Assembly: GCF_001703635.1 (NCBI RefSeq)
Contig: NZ_LQZT01000012.1
Coordinates: 372,001-436,000 of the forward strand
Direction: 5' to 3'
DNA length: 64,000 bases
Source: Parahoeflea olei
GTDB lineage: Bacteria > Pseudomonadota > Alphaproteobacteria > Rhizobiales > Rhizobiaceae
In this document: in pieces, positions 28,820-36,890 of the stretch
How positions within the stretch are numbered: position 1 is the stretch's first letter
Layout of the letters: every line of letters starts with the position of its first letter
The notes under the pieces: generated by a model
What the model saw: only the letters and a program-made list of their open reading frames with translations
What the model was told of the DNA's origin: nothing
The model's database searches: none
Position numbers and translations under genes: made by a program

Positions 28820-28827
28820 TTATAAAT
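28812..28827. promoter_or_regulatory. Near-palindrome in the divergent promoter region, candidate MarR operator
   Basis: ATTTGCAATTATAAAT matches its own reverse complement at 12 of 16 positions. It overlaps the leftward -35 and lies about 20 nt before the rightward flavoprotein start, so one bound dimer could block both transcripts. Assignment to the MarR protein of the leftward operon is inference. Confidence 0.45.
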
Positions 28828-28848
28828 ATCGAACGGAGACCGGAAGCT

Positions 28849-30423
28849 GTGCAGCAAGAGTTCGATGCAATCATTGTTGGCGCAGGTGTCAACAGTCTGG
28901 CCTGTGCGGTCGAGCTGGGTGCAAAGGGTTGGCGCGTCGGCGTGTTCGAGCAGGCCGGGATTGCCGGCGGTGCCGTCAAGACGCTGGAGCTCACCGAGCC
29001 GGGGTTTCGCCACGATTGGGCGGCGATGAATCTCAGCATGTTCGCGGGATCCGGGTTTTTCAAGGCGCATGGCGAGGATCTGGTGAAGTGCGGGCTGGAG
29101 TTCGCGCCGGCCGCAAACTGCTTTGCCAGCGTCTTCGAGAACGGGAAATGGCTTGGCGTCAGCACGGGTCCGGGCGAAACCCGCGCCCGCATTGCGGGAT
29201 TTTCCGAAGCCGATGCCAGGGCCTGGGATCGGCTCTGCACGACGTTCCCCGAGAAGGCCGAATATATCTTCGCGCTGCTCGGAAATCCCATGCAAATGCA
29301 TATACAAGGTCGGCTTCTGGCCAAGGCCTTGTTCCGCAAGGGCTTTGCCTGGACGGCGGAACTGACGCGTCTGCTGCTGTCCTCGCCGCGCCGGTTTCTG
29401 ACCGAGAGTTTCGAGAGTGAAGAGGTCCGGGCAACCCTCGGCGCCTGGGGCATGCATCTCGACTGCGCGCCCGATATCGCCGGCGGCGCGGTGTTTCCCT
29501 ATCTCGAATCCATGGCCAACCAGGCCTTCGGCATGGTGATCGGCAAGGGCGGCGCCGACACGGTGACGCGCGCGCTCTCCAAGCGTATCGAGCAACTCGG
29601 CGGCGAGATCCACTGCGGCCAGTCCGTCGCAAGCGTGATCCGCGAGGGCGGCAAGGCCACCGGGGTCGAACTTGCCGACGGCACGAGGATCAAGGCCCGC
29701 AAGGCGGTGATCGCCAATGTCGCGCCTTCGGGGCTGATGAAGCTTCTGGGCGGCGCGTCGGGCGATGCCGGTTTCGACGGCAAGATGAAGGCGTTTTCGC
29801 ACGCGCCGGGCACGATGATGATCCATCTCGCGCTCGACGGGTTGCCGGACTGGCGCGCATCGGAAGACCTCAAGTCCTTCGCCTATGTCCACATCGCCCC
29901 CTCGCTCGACCAGATGGCGCGCACCTACCAGCAGGCGGTGGCGGGGCTTCTTCCCGACGAGCCGGTGCTGGTGGTGGGCCAGCCGACCGCGGTCGATCCC
30001 TCCCGCGCGCCCGCCGGCAAGCATGTGCTGTGGGTACAGGTGCGCATGGCACCCGCCGAGATCCGCGGCGATGCGGCCGGCGAGATCGCCGGGACCGACT
30101 GGCAGGAGGTCAAGGAGGCCTATGCCGACCGGGCGATCGCCATGATCGAGCGCCATGCGCCGGGACTGAAGGCCAAGATCCTCGGCCGCAAGGTGGTGTC
30201 GCCGCTCGATCTCGAGGCCGACAACCCGAACCTCGTTGGCGGCGACCAGGTGGCGGGAAGCCACCATCTTTCTCAGAATTTCCTGTTCCGTCCGGCCTTG
30301 GGCCACGCCTCGGGAAAGACCCCTGTCGAGGGCCTGCACATCACCGGCGCCAGCGTCTGGCCGGGAGCGGGCACCGGGGTGGGGGCAGGATACATGCTGG
30401 CCCGGAAACTGGGCGGCAGGTGA
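28849..30423 (+). CDS. NAD(P)/FAD-dependent oxidoreductase, paralogue of the 26.3-27.9 kb flavoprotein
   Basis: A 524-residue flavoprotein with N-terminal dinucleotide-binding fold (IIVGAGVNSLACAVELGAKGWRVGVFEQ) and a C-terminal ITGASVWPGAGTGVGAGY segment. It belongs to the same phytoene-desaturase-like group as the divergent neighbour and shares with it GLEF, VGQP..DPSR, LWVQ and NLVGGD blocks. It starts with GTG after GGAGA at about 28835. It leads a rightward operon encoding a binding protein and transporter, 36 nt upstream of the binding protein. The pair of divergent flavoproteins around one regulatory region suggests successive oxidations of the imported compound or of two related compounds; this is inferred. 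Confidence 0.87.
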   Translation: MQQEFDAIIVGAGVNSLACAVELGAKGWRVGVFEQAGIAGGAVKTLELTEPGFRHDWAAMNLSMFAGSGFFKAHGEDLVKCGLEFAPAANCFASVFENGKWLGVSTGPGETRARIAGFSEADARAWDRLCTTFPEKAEYIFALLGNPMQMHIQGRLLAKALFRKGFAWTAELTRLLLSSPRRFLTESFESEEVRATLGAWGMHLDCAPDIAGGAVFPYLESMANQAFGMVIGKGGADTVTRALSKRIEQLGGEIHCGQSVASVIREGGKATGVELADGTRIKARKAVIANVAPSGLMKLLGGASGDAGFDGKMKAFSHAPGTMMIHLALDGLPDWRASEDLKSFAYVHIAPSLDQMARTYQQAVAGLLPDEPVLVVGQPTAVDPSRAPAGKHVLWVQVRMAPAEIRGDAAGEIAGTDWQEVKEAYADRAIAMIERHAPGLKAKILGRKVVSPLDLEADNPNLVGGDQVAGSHHLSQNFLFRPALGHASGKTPVEGLHITGASVWPGAGTGVGAGYMLARKLGGR

Positions 30424-30458
30424 AGTTCAGCTCAACGAAGCATACAAGGGAGAACGGC

Positions 30459-31991
30459 ATGACACATATTTCGCGTCGCACGGTGCTCAAGGGCACCACG
30501 GCGGCTCTGGCGCTCGGCATGTTTGCGGGGCCGGCGCTGGCGCAGGGCATTGACGAACTCGTCATCGCCTACAACGTCAATCTTCCCTCCTGGGACCCGA
30601 CGGTGGGTCCTTCGGCGGTCAATCCCACCATCCAGGGCATCTACCAGTCGGTGTTCGACCAGTTCATCCTGCAGAAGCCCGACCTGTCGCCGGCGCCGGG
30701 GCTGATCACCGAATGGGGCTGGAACGACGACAAAACCAAGGTGATGATGACCGTGCGCGAGGGCGTGACCTGGCATGACGGCTCGCCGTTCACGGCGGAA
30801 GACGTGGCCTGGTCGCTCACCCGCGCCGCCGACGAGAAGACCGGCAACCCGATCCAGTTCGTCTGGTCGACGCTCGCCAACATCAAGGCCGAAGGCAACA
30901 TGGTGACGGCCGATGTCGCCCGCTTCGAGCCGACCATCTTCAAGTGGATGTACTTCCTCACCGGCTATGTGCTGCCCAAGGCCTATTACGAGAAGGTGGG
31001 CGCCGACGGGTTCGAGGCCGCTCCCATCGGCACCGGCCCCTACATGGTCGACAAGTTCGAGCGCAACGCCTTCGTGCGGCTCAAGGCCAACCCCAACTAC
31101 TGGGGCGGCAAGCCCGACTTCGAGACCGTCACCATCAAGTTCGTGACCGATGCGGCGAGCCGCGTGGCCGAGATCGAATCCGGCAATTCGCATGTGACGC
31201 TGGAAATGCCCTATGAGGAGTATGACCGGCTCAAGGGCGGCGACAAGATTTCGGGCACCGCGATCCCGATCTCCGATATCGGCATGATCTTCATCAACGA
31301 TGTCGATCCGATGCTGGACGCGAATGTGCGCAAGGCCGCGGCCATGTCGATCGACAAGCAGTTGATCATCGACCGGCTGCTGTCGGGCTACGGCGTCGCC
31401 ATCGACACGCTGCAGACGCCGGAATATTCGGCCTATGACGCGTCGATCAAGGTGCCCTACGATCCCGAAAAGGCCAAGGAACTGCTGGCCGAGTCCGGCT
31501 TCTCGCCGGAAAACCCGGTCAAGTTCAAGATCCAGACCACGCGCGGCTTCAAGCCGAAGGACTACGAGATGGTACAGGCCATCGTAGGACTGTGGCGCAA
31601 GATCGGCATCGAGGCGGAGATCGAGGTCTACGAGATCGCCAAGCACTACGAGCTGCGCGCCGCCGACCAGCTGGCGCCGGCGGCCTTCTACAACTGGGGC
31701 AACTCGGTGGGCGATCCGACCACCTCGACCGGCTTTGCCATGTTCGGCCCGTCGCCGCACTCGGTCTGGGACGGCCAGGACCTGATCGACATGATCGGCC
31801 CGCTCTGGGGCGAAGCCGACGAGGACAAGCGCATCGCCGGCTGGAAGGCGGTCGACAAGTACATTGCCGACAACGCGCTGGTGATCCCGCTTCTGCAGTA
31901 TGTGCAGCCGATCCTGCATGTCTCGGGCGTGTCGGTGACCCCGCATGCCTCGGGCGCGCTCCTGCCGCACCTGATCAAGCGGGCCTCCTGA
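30459..31991 (+). CDS. ABC transporter substrate-binding protein (family 5), Tat-exported
   Basis: A 510-residue periplasmic binding protein of the DppA/OppA superfamily. The N-terminus has a twin-arginine signal (I-S-R-R-T-V-L-K) with a short hydrophobic core ending ALA-Q. The body shows the family blocks REGVTWHDGSPFTAEDV and GTGPYMVDKF. The ATG at 30459 follows AAGGGAGA. It should deliver a ligand to the DppB/C/D/F-like system downstream. A terminator-like hairpin after its stop would favour excess binding protein over membrane components. Given the neighbours, an indolic or aromatic amide ligand is possible, but nothing in the sequence proves it. Confidence 0.92.
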   Translation: MTHISRRTVLKGTTAALALGMFAGPALAQGIDELVIAYNVNLPSWDPTVGPSAVNPTIQGIYQSVFDQFILQKPDLSPAPGLITEWGWNDDKTKVMMTVREGVTWHDGSPFTAEDVAWSLTRAADEKTGNPIQFVWSTLANIKAEGNMVTADVARFEPTIFKWMYFLTGYVLPKAYYEKVGADGFEAAPIGTGPYMVDKFERNAFVRLKANPNYWGGKPDFETVTIKFVTDAASRVAEIESGNSHVTLEMPYEEYDRLKGGDKISGTAIPISDIGMIFINDVDPMLDANVRKAAAMSIDKQLIIDRLLSGYGVAIDTLQTPEYSAYDASIKVPYDPEKAKELLAESGFSPENPVKFKIQTTRGFKPKDYEMVQAIVGLWRKIGIEAEIEVYEIAKHYELRAADQLAPAAFYNWGNSVGDPTTSTGFAMFGPSPHSVWDGQDLIDMIGPLWGEADEDKRIAGWKAVDKYIADNALVIPLLQYVQPILHVSGVSVTPHASGALLPHLIKRAS

Positions 31992-32008
31992 GTTCGGGCT
32001 GAATGCAC

Positions 32009-32041
32009 GGACCGCTGCCGTGAGGGCGGCGGTCCCCTTTT
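32009..32041 (+). terminator. Terminator-like hairpin between binding-protein and permease genes
   Basis: GGACCGCTGCC (32009-32019) pairs with GGCGGCGGTCC (32025-32035) with one G-T wobble around a five-base loop; four Ts end at 32041. It ends 15 nt before the permease start, so it probably acts as a partial terminator or mRNA 3'-end stabiliser. Confidence 0.65.
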
Positions 32042-32056
32042 GCGGGAAATTCTGCC

Positions 32057-33067
32057 TTGAAACTGTTGCGTGCGATCTTCATTCGCCTCCTGACCATGTC
32101 CGTCACCCTGATCGGGGCGGCCGTCGTGGTGTTCTTCGTCATCCGCGTGGTGCCGGGCAATCCGATCGCCATGATGCTGCCGCCCGGCGCGACCGAAGAG
32201 GACGTGGCGCGGCTCACCGCGCTTTACGGCCTCGACAAGTCGCTGATCGAGCAATTCGGCATCTGGCTCACCGGTGTGCTGCATGGCGATTTCGGCACCT
32301 CGATTTCGCTGCGCCAGCCGGTGATGCCGCTGGTGCTCGGACGCCTGCCGGCCACGCTCGAACTCGCGATCTTCGCCCTGGTGATCGCGGTCGTGGTCGG
32401 CGGCGCCCTGGCGCTGACCGGGGTCAGGCATCGCGAGACCCGGACCGAGACCGCCGTCGATGTCGCCAACGGCGTCGGCCTGTCGATCCCGGATTTCCTC
32501 TGGGCGCTGATCCTGATCGTGCTGTTCGGCGTGCTGATGCCGATCTTCCACATTTCCGGCCGGATCTCGCCCTCGCTCGACCTGCCGTTCGTGACCCAGT
32601 TCTATGTGTTCGAGAGCGTGGCGCGGCTGAGGTTCGACCTGTGGTGGGACTTGCTCAAGCACATGTTCATGCCGGCCTTGGCGCTCGCCATTCCGCTGGC
32701 TGCGATCATCAGCCAATTGCTCAAGCAGTCGCTCAAGGAAACCATGCATCTCGATTACGTCACGCTCTCGCGCACCAAGGGATACGGTGAAAACCACGTG
32801 ATCCTGTCGGAGGCGCTGCCGAACGCCGTGCTGCCCACGCTCACGCTGATCGGCGTGCAGTTCACTTTCCTGATCGGCGGCACGGTGATCATCGAACGGC
32901 TGTTCTCCTATGAGGGCCTCGGCAACATGGCGATCGACGCGGTGATCAACCGCGACCTGCCCCTGATCCAGGGGATCGTCATCGTGTTTGCGCTTCTCTT
33001 CACCCTCATCAACCTGGTGGTCGACATGACTTACGCGCTCCTGAACCCGAGGCTGCGTCATGCTTGA
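32057..33067 (+). CDS. Dipeptide-type ABC transporter permease (DppB-like)
   Basis: A 336-residue inner-membrane permease of the DppB family: N-terminal helix (MSVTLIGAAVVVFFVIRVVPG-type), GDFGTSISLRQPV periplasmic block, and the EAA loop LSRTKGYGENHVILSEALPN before the last helices. The start is a TTG at 32057, chosen because the family N-terminus begins there and no ATG fits. The gene is intact, in contrast to the two genes that follow. It overlaps the dppC-like gene by eight bases. Together with the preceding binding protein it would form an importer if the damaged partners were replaced or correctly read. Confidence 0.9.
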   Translation: MKLLRAIFIRLLTMSVTLIGAAVVVFFVIRVVPGNPIAMMLPPGATEEDVARLTALYGLDKSLIEQFGIWLTGVLHGDFGTSISLRQPVMPLVLGRLPATLELAIFALVIAVVVGGALALTGVRHRETRTETAVDVANGVGLSIPDFLWALILIVLFGVLMPIFHISGRISPSLDLPFVTQFYVFESVARLRFDLWWDLLKHMFMPALALAIPLAAIISQLLKQSLKETMHLDYVTLSRTKGYGENHVILSEALPNAVLPTLTLIGVQFTFLIGGTVIIERLFSYEGLGNMAIDAVINRDLPLIQGIVIVFALLFTLINLVVDMTYALLNPRLRHA

Positions 33068-33895
33068 TGGCCGCGGCAGTGTGAAACGCAAGCTCGGCCC
33101 GCGGCTGTGGCTGTCGGGGCTCTGGCTCGGGCTGATGGCGGCGCTGGCGCTGCTCGCGCCGCTGATCGCGCCGCACGATCCCTTGGCGCAAGACCTGTTT
33201 GCCGGCCGCTTGCCGCCGTTCTGGGTCTCCGGCTCCGATCCCGCCTATCTGCTCGGCACCGACAGTCTCGGCCGCGACGTGCTCTCGCGCATGATCCATG
33301 GCGCCCGCATCGCCTTTTCGGTGGCGCTGGTGGCGGGGCTCGCGACCGCCTTCGTGGGCTCGCTGCTGGGGCTGCTCGCAGGCTACATGCGCGGCTGGGT
33401 CGATATCGTGATATCGCGTCTGGTCGAGATCTGGATGGCGTTTCCGCCGGTGCTGTTCGCGATCCTTCTGATCGCGGTGCTCGGCACCTCATCGCCATCG
33501 TGGTGATCGACTGGACAAGGTTCTGCCGTGTGGTGCGCGCCGAGGCGATGAACCAGTCGGCGATGGATTATGTCGCAAGCGCCGTGGTCGCCGGCCGGCC
33601 CCGGCGCGACATTCTCTGGCGCGAGATCCTGCCCAATGTGCTGCCGACCATGGTGGCGCTGCTCACGCTCGAAATGGGGATTGCCGTGATCGTCGAGGCG
33701 ATCCTGTCCTTCGTCAACCTGTCGATCTCGTCGGACGCGCCGACCTGGGGCGGCATGATCGCCGAGGGCCGGACCTCGATCCACCAGGCCTGGTGGGTGC
33801 TGGCGTTCCCGCTTACGGTCCTGTTTCTCACCGTCCTGTCCTTCAGCCAGTTCGGCGAGGGCCTCAAGGACCGCTTCGATCCGGTGCTGCGATGA
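33060..33895 (+). pseudogene. DppC-like permease gene with internal deletion and frameshift
   Basis: Frame 1 (33060-33506) encodes the first half: N-terminal helix, LGTDSLGRDVLSRMIHGAR and helices up to LLIAVLGTS, then runs into SPSW and a stop. The remainder (LIAIVVIDWTRFCRVVRAE...LPNVLP...) continues in another frame from about 33487 to 33895. Comparison with the intact permease at 15750-16670 suggests about five residues are missing at the junction, a deletion of 3n+1 bases (about 13-16 nt). As written the gene cannot make a full permease. Either a real mutation or a sequence error is possible. Confidence 0.88.
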
Positions 33896-34709
33896 GCGCA
33901 TTCCTCACGGTCAACAATGTCTCCGCCGTGCTGCACGGCTACGACCGCCGGGTGCTGCGCTCGGTCTCGTTTTCCATCGACACCGGCGAGGTGCTGGGAC
34001 TGGTGGGTGAAAGCGGCGCAGGCAAGAGCATGATCGGCAAGGCGATCCTCGGGATTCTTCCTTCCGCGATCGAGATCGTCGAGGGTGAGATCCTGCTCGA
34101 CGGGCAGGATCTGCAGAAGATGAAGCCCGCCGACCGGCGCCGGATGATCGGGGCCACGGCGGCGCTGATCCCGCAGGACCCGTTGACCGCGCTCAATCCG
34201 TCGCGGCGGATCGAGCCGCAGATCACCAACCGGCTGGTCGACATTCTCGGCTGGCGGAAGGTGGATGCCCGGGCGCGCGCGCTCGAGCTGCTCGACGAGG
34301 TGCATATCGACAACCCGGAACGCGTGATGGCGAGCTACCCCCCAAGCTGGTGGTGGCCGACGAGCCGACCACCGCGCTCGACGTGACCGTGCAGAAGCAG
34401 ATCCTCAGGCTGATCAAGGAGCTTCAGACGCGCCACTCGACTGCGATGGTGTTCGTGACCCACGATCTCGGCGTGGTCTCGAAGGTCTGCCAGCGGCTCG
34501 CCGTGCTTTATGGCGGCAAGATCGTCGAGAAATCCACGGTGCCCGAATTCTTCGACGGGCCGAAGCATGGCTATTCGCGGGCGCTGCTCGCGGCGACGCC
34601 GAAATACACCGATCCCGGCGCCTCGCTGCTGCCGGTCGAGGACGCGGTGATCGAGGCGGCGGCGGCCGAAGTGCTGGCGGCGGACCGGGAGTGGCGTCAT
34701 GACGGATAG
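33892..34709 (+). pseudogene. DppD-like ATPase gene lacking the ABC signature, frameshifted
   Basis: The first part (ATG 33892, overlapping the dppC-like stop) encodes Walker A (GESGAGKSM) and the Q-loop region (PQDPLTALNPS) up to ERVMASYP. At a run of six Cs (34338-34343) the text jumps in another frame to [16 protein letters not shown] (Walker B), ending at 34709. Compared with the intact ATPase at 14.1-15.8 kb, about 20 residues including the LSGGQ-type signature are gone, a deletion near 61 nt (3n+1). The signature completes the ATP site across the dimer, so even an in-frame product would be inactive. Usual family length is about 270-330 residues. Confidence 0.9.
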
Positions 34710-35523
34710 GCCTGCGATGGATGCAAACATGCTGTTTTCCGCCCGCGGGCTCGAGGTCGCGCTGCCCGACATGGCGGCCAAGCCCGTGTTCGGCCGTGCG
34801 CCGCTGATCCCGATCCTCAAGGGCATCGATCTCGACATCGCCCGCGGCTCGGTGCTCGGCATCGTCGGCGGCTCGGGCTCGGGCAAGTCGACGCTCGGGC
34901 GCGCGCTTTTGAGGCTGATCGAACCGACGGCGGGCACGATCCTGTTCGACGGGCGCGACATCACCCATCTCGACGAGGCGGCTCTGCGACCAATCCGGCG
35001 ACGGATGCAGATGATCTTCCAGGACCCGATGTCCTCGCTCAATCCGCGCCGGCGTGTCGGCGCGATCATCGCCGATCCGATGCAGTTGCACGGTTTTGAC
35101 GGGATCGACGGGCGGATCGACGATGCGCTCGACCATGTCGGCCTGCCGCGAAACTTCCGCCATCGCTATCCGCACGAATTGTCGGGCGGGCAGCGGCAGC
35201 GGGTGGGCATTGCCCGGGCGATCGCGCTCAAGCCGGAATTCATTCTCGCCGACGAGATCGTCTCGGGCCTCGACGTCTCGTCGCAGGCGCAGGTGCTCAA
35301 CGTGCTCGCCGAACTCGTCAAGGAACTGGGGCTGACGCTCGCCTTCATCAGCCATGACCTGTCGGTGATCCGCAGGTTGTGCGATCATGTGATGGTGCTG
35401 CAGCGCGGCGTGATCGTGGATTATGGAGAGGCGGACCGGGTGTTCGAAGCGCCGAGTGCCGCCTACACGCGGGAACTGCTCGACGCCATTCCGCTGCCCG
35501 ATCCGCGCCAGGCCAACTGGTGA
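34699..35523 (+). CDS. Dipeptide-type ABC transporter ATPase (DppF-like)
   Basis: A 274-residue ABC ATPase with complete motifs: Walker A GGSGSGKST (about residues 57-65), Q-loop FQDPMSSLNPR, signature LSGGQRQR and Walker B LADEIVSGLD, then the H-loop ISHDLS. The EIVSGLD variant of Walker B is typical of the DppF/OppF subunit. It starts 11 nt inside the 3' end of the damaged dppD-like gene. It is intact and could function only with a complete DppD partner. The class V PLP enzyme follows after 60 nt. Confidence 0.92.
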   Translation: MTDRPAMDANMLFSARGLEVALPDMAAKPVFGRAPLIPILKGIDLDIARGSVLGIVGGSGSGKSTLGRALLRLIEPTAGTILFDGRDITHLDEAALRPIRRRMQMIFQDPMSSLNPRRRVGAIIADPMQLHGFDGIDGRIDDALDHVGLPRNFRHRYPHELSGGQRQRVGIARAIALKPEFILADEIVSGLDVSSQAQVLNVLAELVKELGLTLAFISHDLSVIRRLCDHVMVLQRGVIVDYGEADRVFEAPSAAYTRELLDAIPLPDPRQANW

Positions 35524-35583
35524 CGCACACGCAACACAAATGGCAATTGGCCGGGTCGACCGGCTGACGCCGGGGAGACCGAC

Positions 35584-36741
35584 ATGGCCGATACACCCTC
35601 TCAGTCCGATGCCGCCGGTTCGGGCTACATGCTCTACCACTCGATCGGGCAGTATCCCGGCAAGGCCCAGGACATGGGCCGGGCGCTCACGGCTTTTGCC
35701 GAGTGCTGGGGCGCGCCCGATGACGGGCAATGGGGCTATGCGCTCGGCCAGCGCCAACGCTTCATCGAGCTGTGGAGCCGCTTGCTCAATGCGCCGGCCT
35801 CCTCGCTCACCACCACCGAAAACGTGACCTCGGCGCTGGCGGCGATGATCATGGCGCTGCCGGCCGACGCGCTTGAGTGCAGGGCGGTGCTGGTGGCGGG
35901 CGACTGTTTCCCGAGCCTGCATTTCCTGTTGACCGGCATGGAAAAGCGCTACGGCTTCACGCTGCGCACAGTGGCGCTGCGCGAGGGCGCGCACTGGGTT
36001 GAGGACGAGGACGTGATCGCGGCCTGGGGGCCGGAAGTCGGGCTTGCGCTGCTGACCTGGGTCAGCTCCACCTCGTCGCACCGCTGCGATCTCGAAACCC
36101 TGATTGCCCATGGCCGCAGGCAGGGCTCGGTGATCGGGGTCGATGTGACCCAGGCCGCGGGCCTGATCGCCTATGACACAATGGCGGTGGGTGCGGATTT
36201 TTCGATTTCGACGAGCCTCAAATGGATGTGCGGCTCGCCCGGTGGCGGCATCCTGCAGGTGATGCCCGACGTGATCGCCCGCTGCCAGCCGAGCCTCAGG
36301 GGCTGGTTCAGCCAGGACGACATCTTCTCCTGGGACATCAACGCCTTTTCCTATGCGCCCGACATCCGCCGCTTCGACAACGGCACGCCCTCGGTGATGG
36401 CCTGCGTCGCCTCGGTGCCGGCACTCGAATGGCATGCGGCGCAGGACTGGGCCGCGCAACGGGCGAAGAACCGGGCGATGTGCGCCACGATCATCGAGGC
36501 CGCCGACGAGGCGGGGCTCACGCTGGCCTCGCCGCGCGACGCCGACCATCGCGGCGGCAGCGTGATGATGCGCCTGCCCGAGGGCGTGGAGGCGCAGGCC
36601 GTGCTTCAGATCCTGCGCGAACGCGGCGTGTTCGCCGATGCGCGCGGTTCGCTGCTCAGGTGCTCGCCAGGTTTCGTGACCACCGAGGCCGGCGTCGAGC
36701 AGCTGGTCAAGACGCTCAGGACGGTCGCGCAAGCCGGCTGA
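35584..36741 (+). CDS. Aminotransferase class V / kynureninase-like PLP enzyme
   Basis: A 385-residue PLP-dependent protein of fold type I, class V. The Schiff-base lysine is in ISTSLKWMCGSPGGG; upstream are TTENVTSAL (phosphate-binding) and GVDVTQAAGL (Asp pairing with the pyridine nitrogen). It is distantly kynureninase-like but clearly different from the true kynureninase at 44992, so it probably acts on another amino or imino substrate. It closes the rightward operon behind the transporter genes. The reaction cannot be named from sequence alone. Confidence 0.82.
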   Translation: MADTPSQSDAAGSGYMLYHSIGQYPGKAQDMGRALTAFAECWGAPDDGQWGYALGQRQRFIELWSRLLNAPASSLTTTENVTSALAAMIMALPADALECRAVLVAGDCFPSLHFLLTGMEKRYGFTLRTVALREGAHWVEDEDVIAAWGPEVGLALLTWVSSTSSHRCDLETLIAHGRRQGSVIGVDVTQAAGLIAYDTMAVGADFSISTSLKWMCGSPGGGILQVMPDVIARCQPSLRGWFSQDDIFSWDINAFSYAPDIRRFDNGTPSVMACVASVPALEWHAAQDWAAQRAKNRAMCATIIEAADEAGLTLASPRDADHRGGSVMMRLPEGVEAQAVLQILRERGVFADARGSLLRCSPGFVTTEAGVEQLVKTLRTVAQAG

Positions 36742-36801
36742 AGGCGCTGGCCCCGGCCGTCTTTTTGGGCGGCCGGCTCGGGGCATGGTGTGTCCCGGTT
36801 A
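36742..36801. repeat. GC-rich inverted repeat after the PLP-enzyme gene
   Basis: CCGGCCG (36753-36759) pairs with CGGCCGG (36770-36776), with further GCCCC/GGGGC pairing outside. A T5 tract lies in the loop instead of after the stem, so this is not a standard rho-independent terminator, although it may still act as a 3'-end barrier between this operon and the next promoter. Confidence 0.45.
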
Positions 36802-36855
36802 TTTATTGCGACATAAACATTTTAGGCTTGAACTATCTCGGATCAGGCATATGAT
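36802..36855 (+). promoter_or_regulatory. Promoter of the aminobenzoyl-CoA cluster with dyad and shared upstream element
   Basis: TTGAAC (36828-36833) and TATGAT (36850-36855) form -35/-10 hexamers with a 16-nt spacer, 35 nt before the first gene. Upstream lie a dyad TTTAT-N6-ATAAA (36802-36817) and AACATTTTAGGCTTGAA (36816-36832). The latter recurs almost exactly upstream of the VOC-bicupin gene (47053-47071), suggesting a common regulator. Confidence 0.65.
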
Positions 36856-36890
36856 CCCTGTAACGACAACCAGTCTGGAGGCGCGGAACG

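Noticed and set aside
26310..30423. Carotenoid biosynthesis genes
   Set aside because: The two flavoproteins resemble phytoene desaturases in fold only; no phytoene synthase or other carotenoid gene is nearby.
33107..33895. A separate 262-codon gene in the second frame of the dppC region
   Set aside because: Its first part is a shadow of the dppC N-terminal half; only the part after about 33487 is meaningful, and that is the displaced C-terminal half of the same permease.
36753..36776. Rho-independent terminator after the class V PLP gene
   Set aside because: The stem is good but the T5 tract is in the loop and not after the stem.
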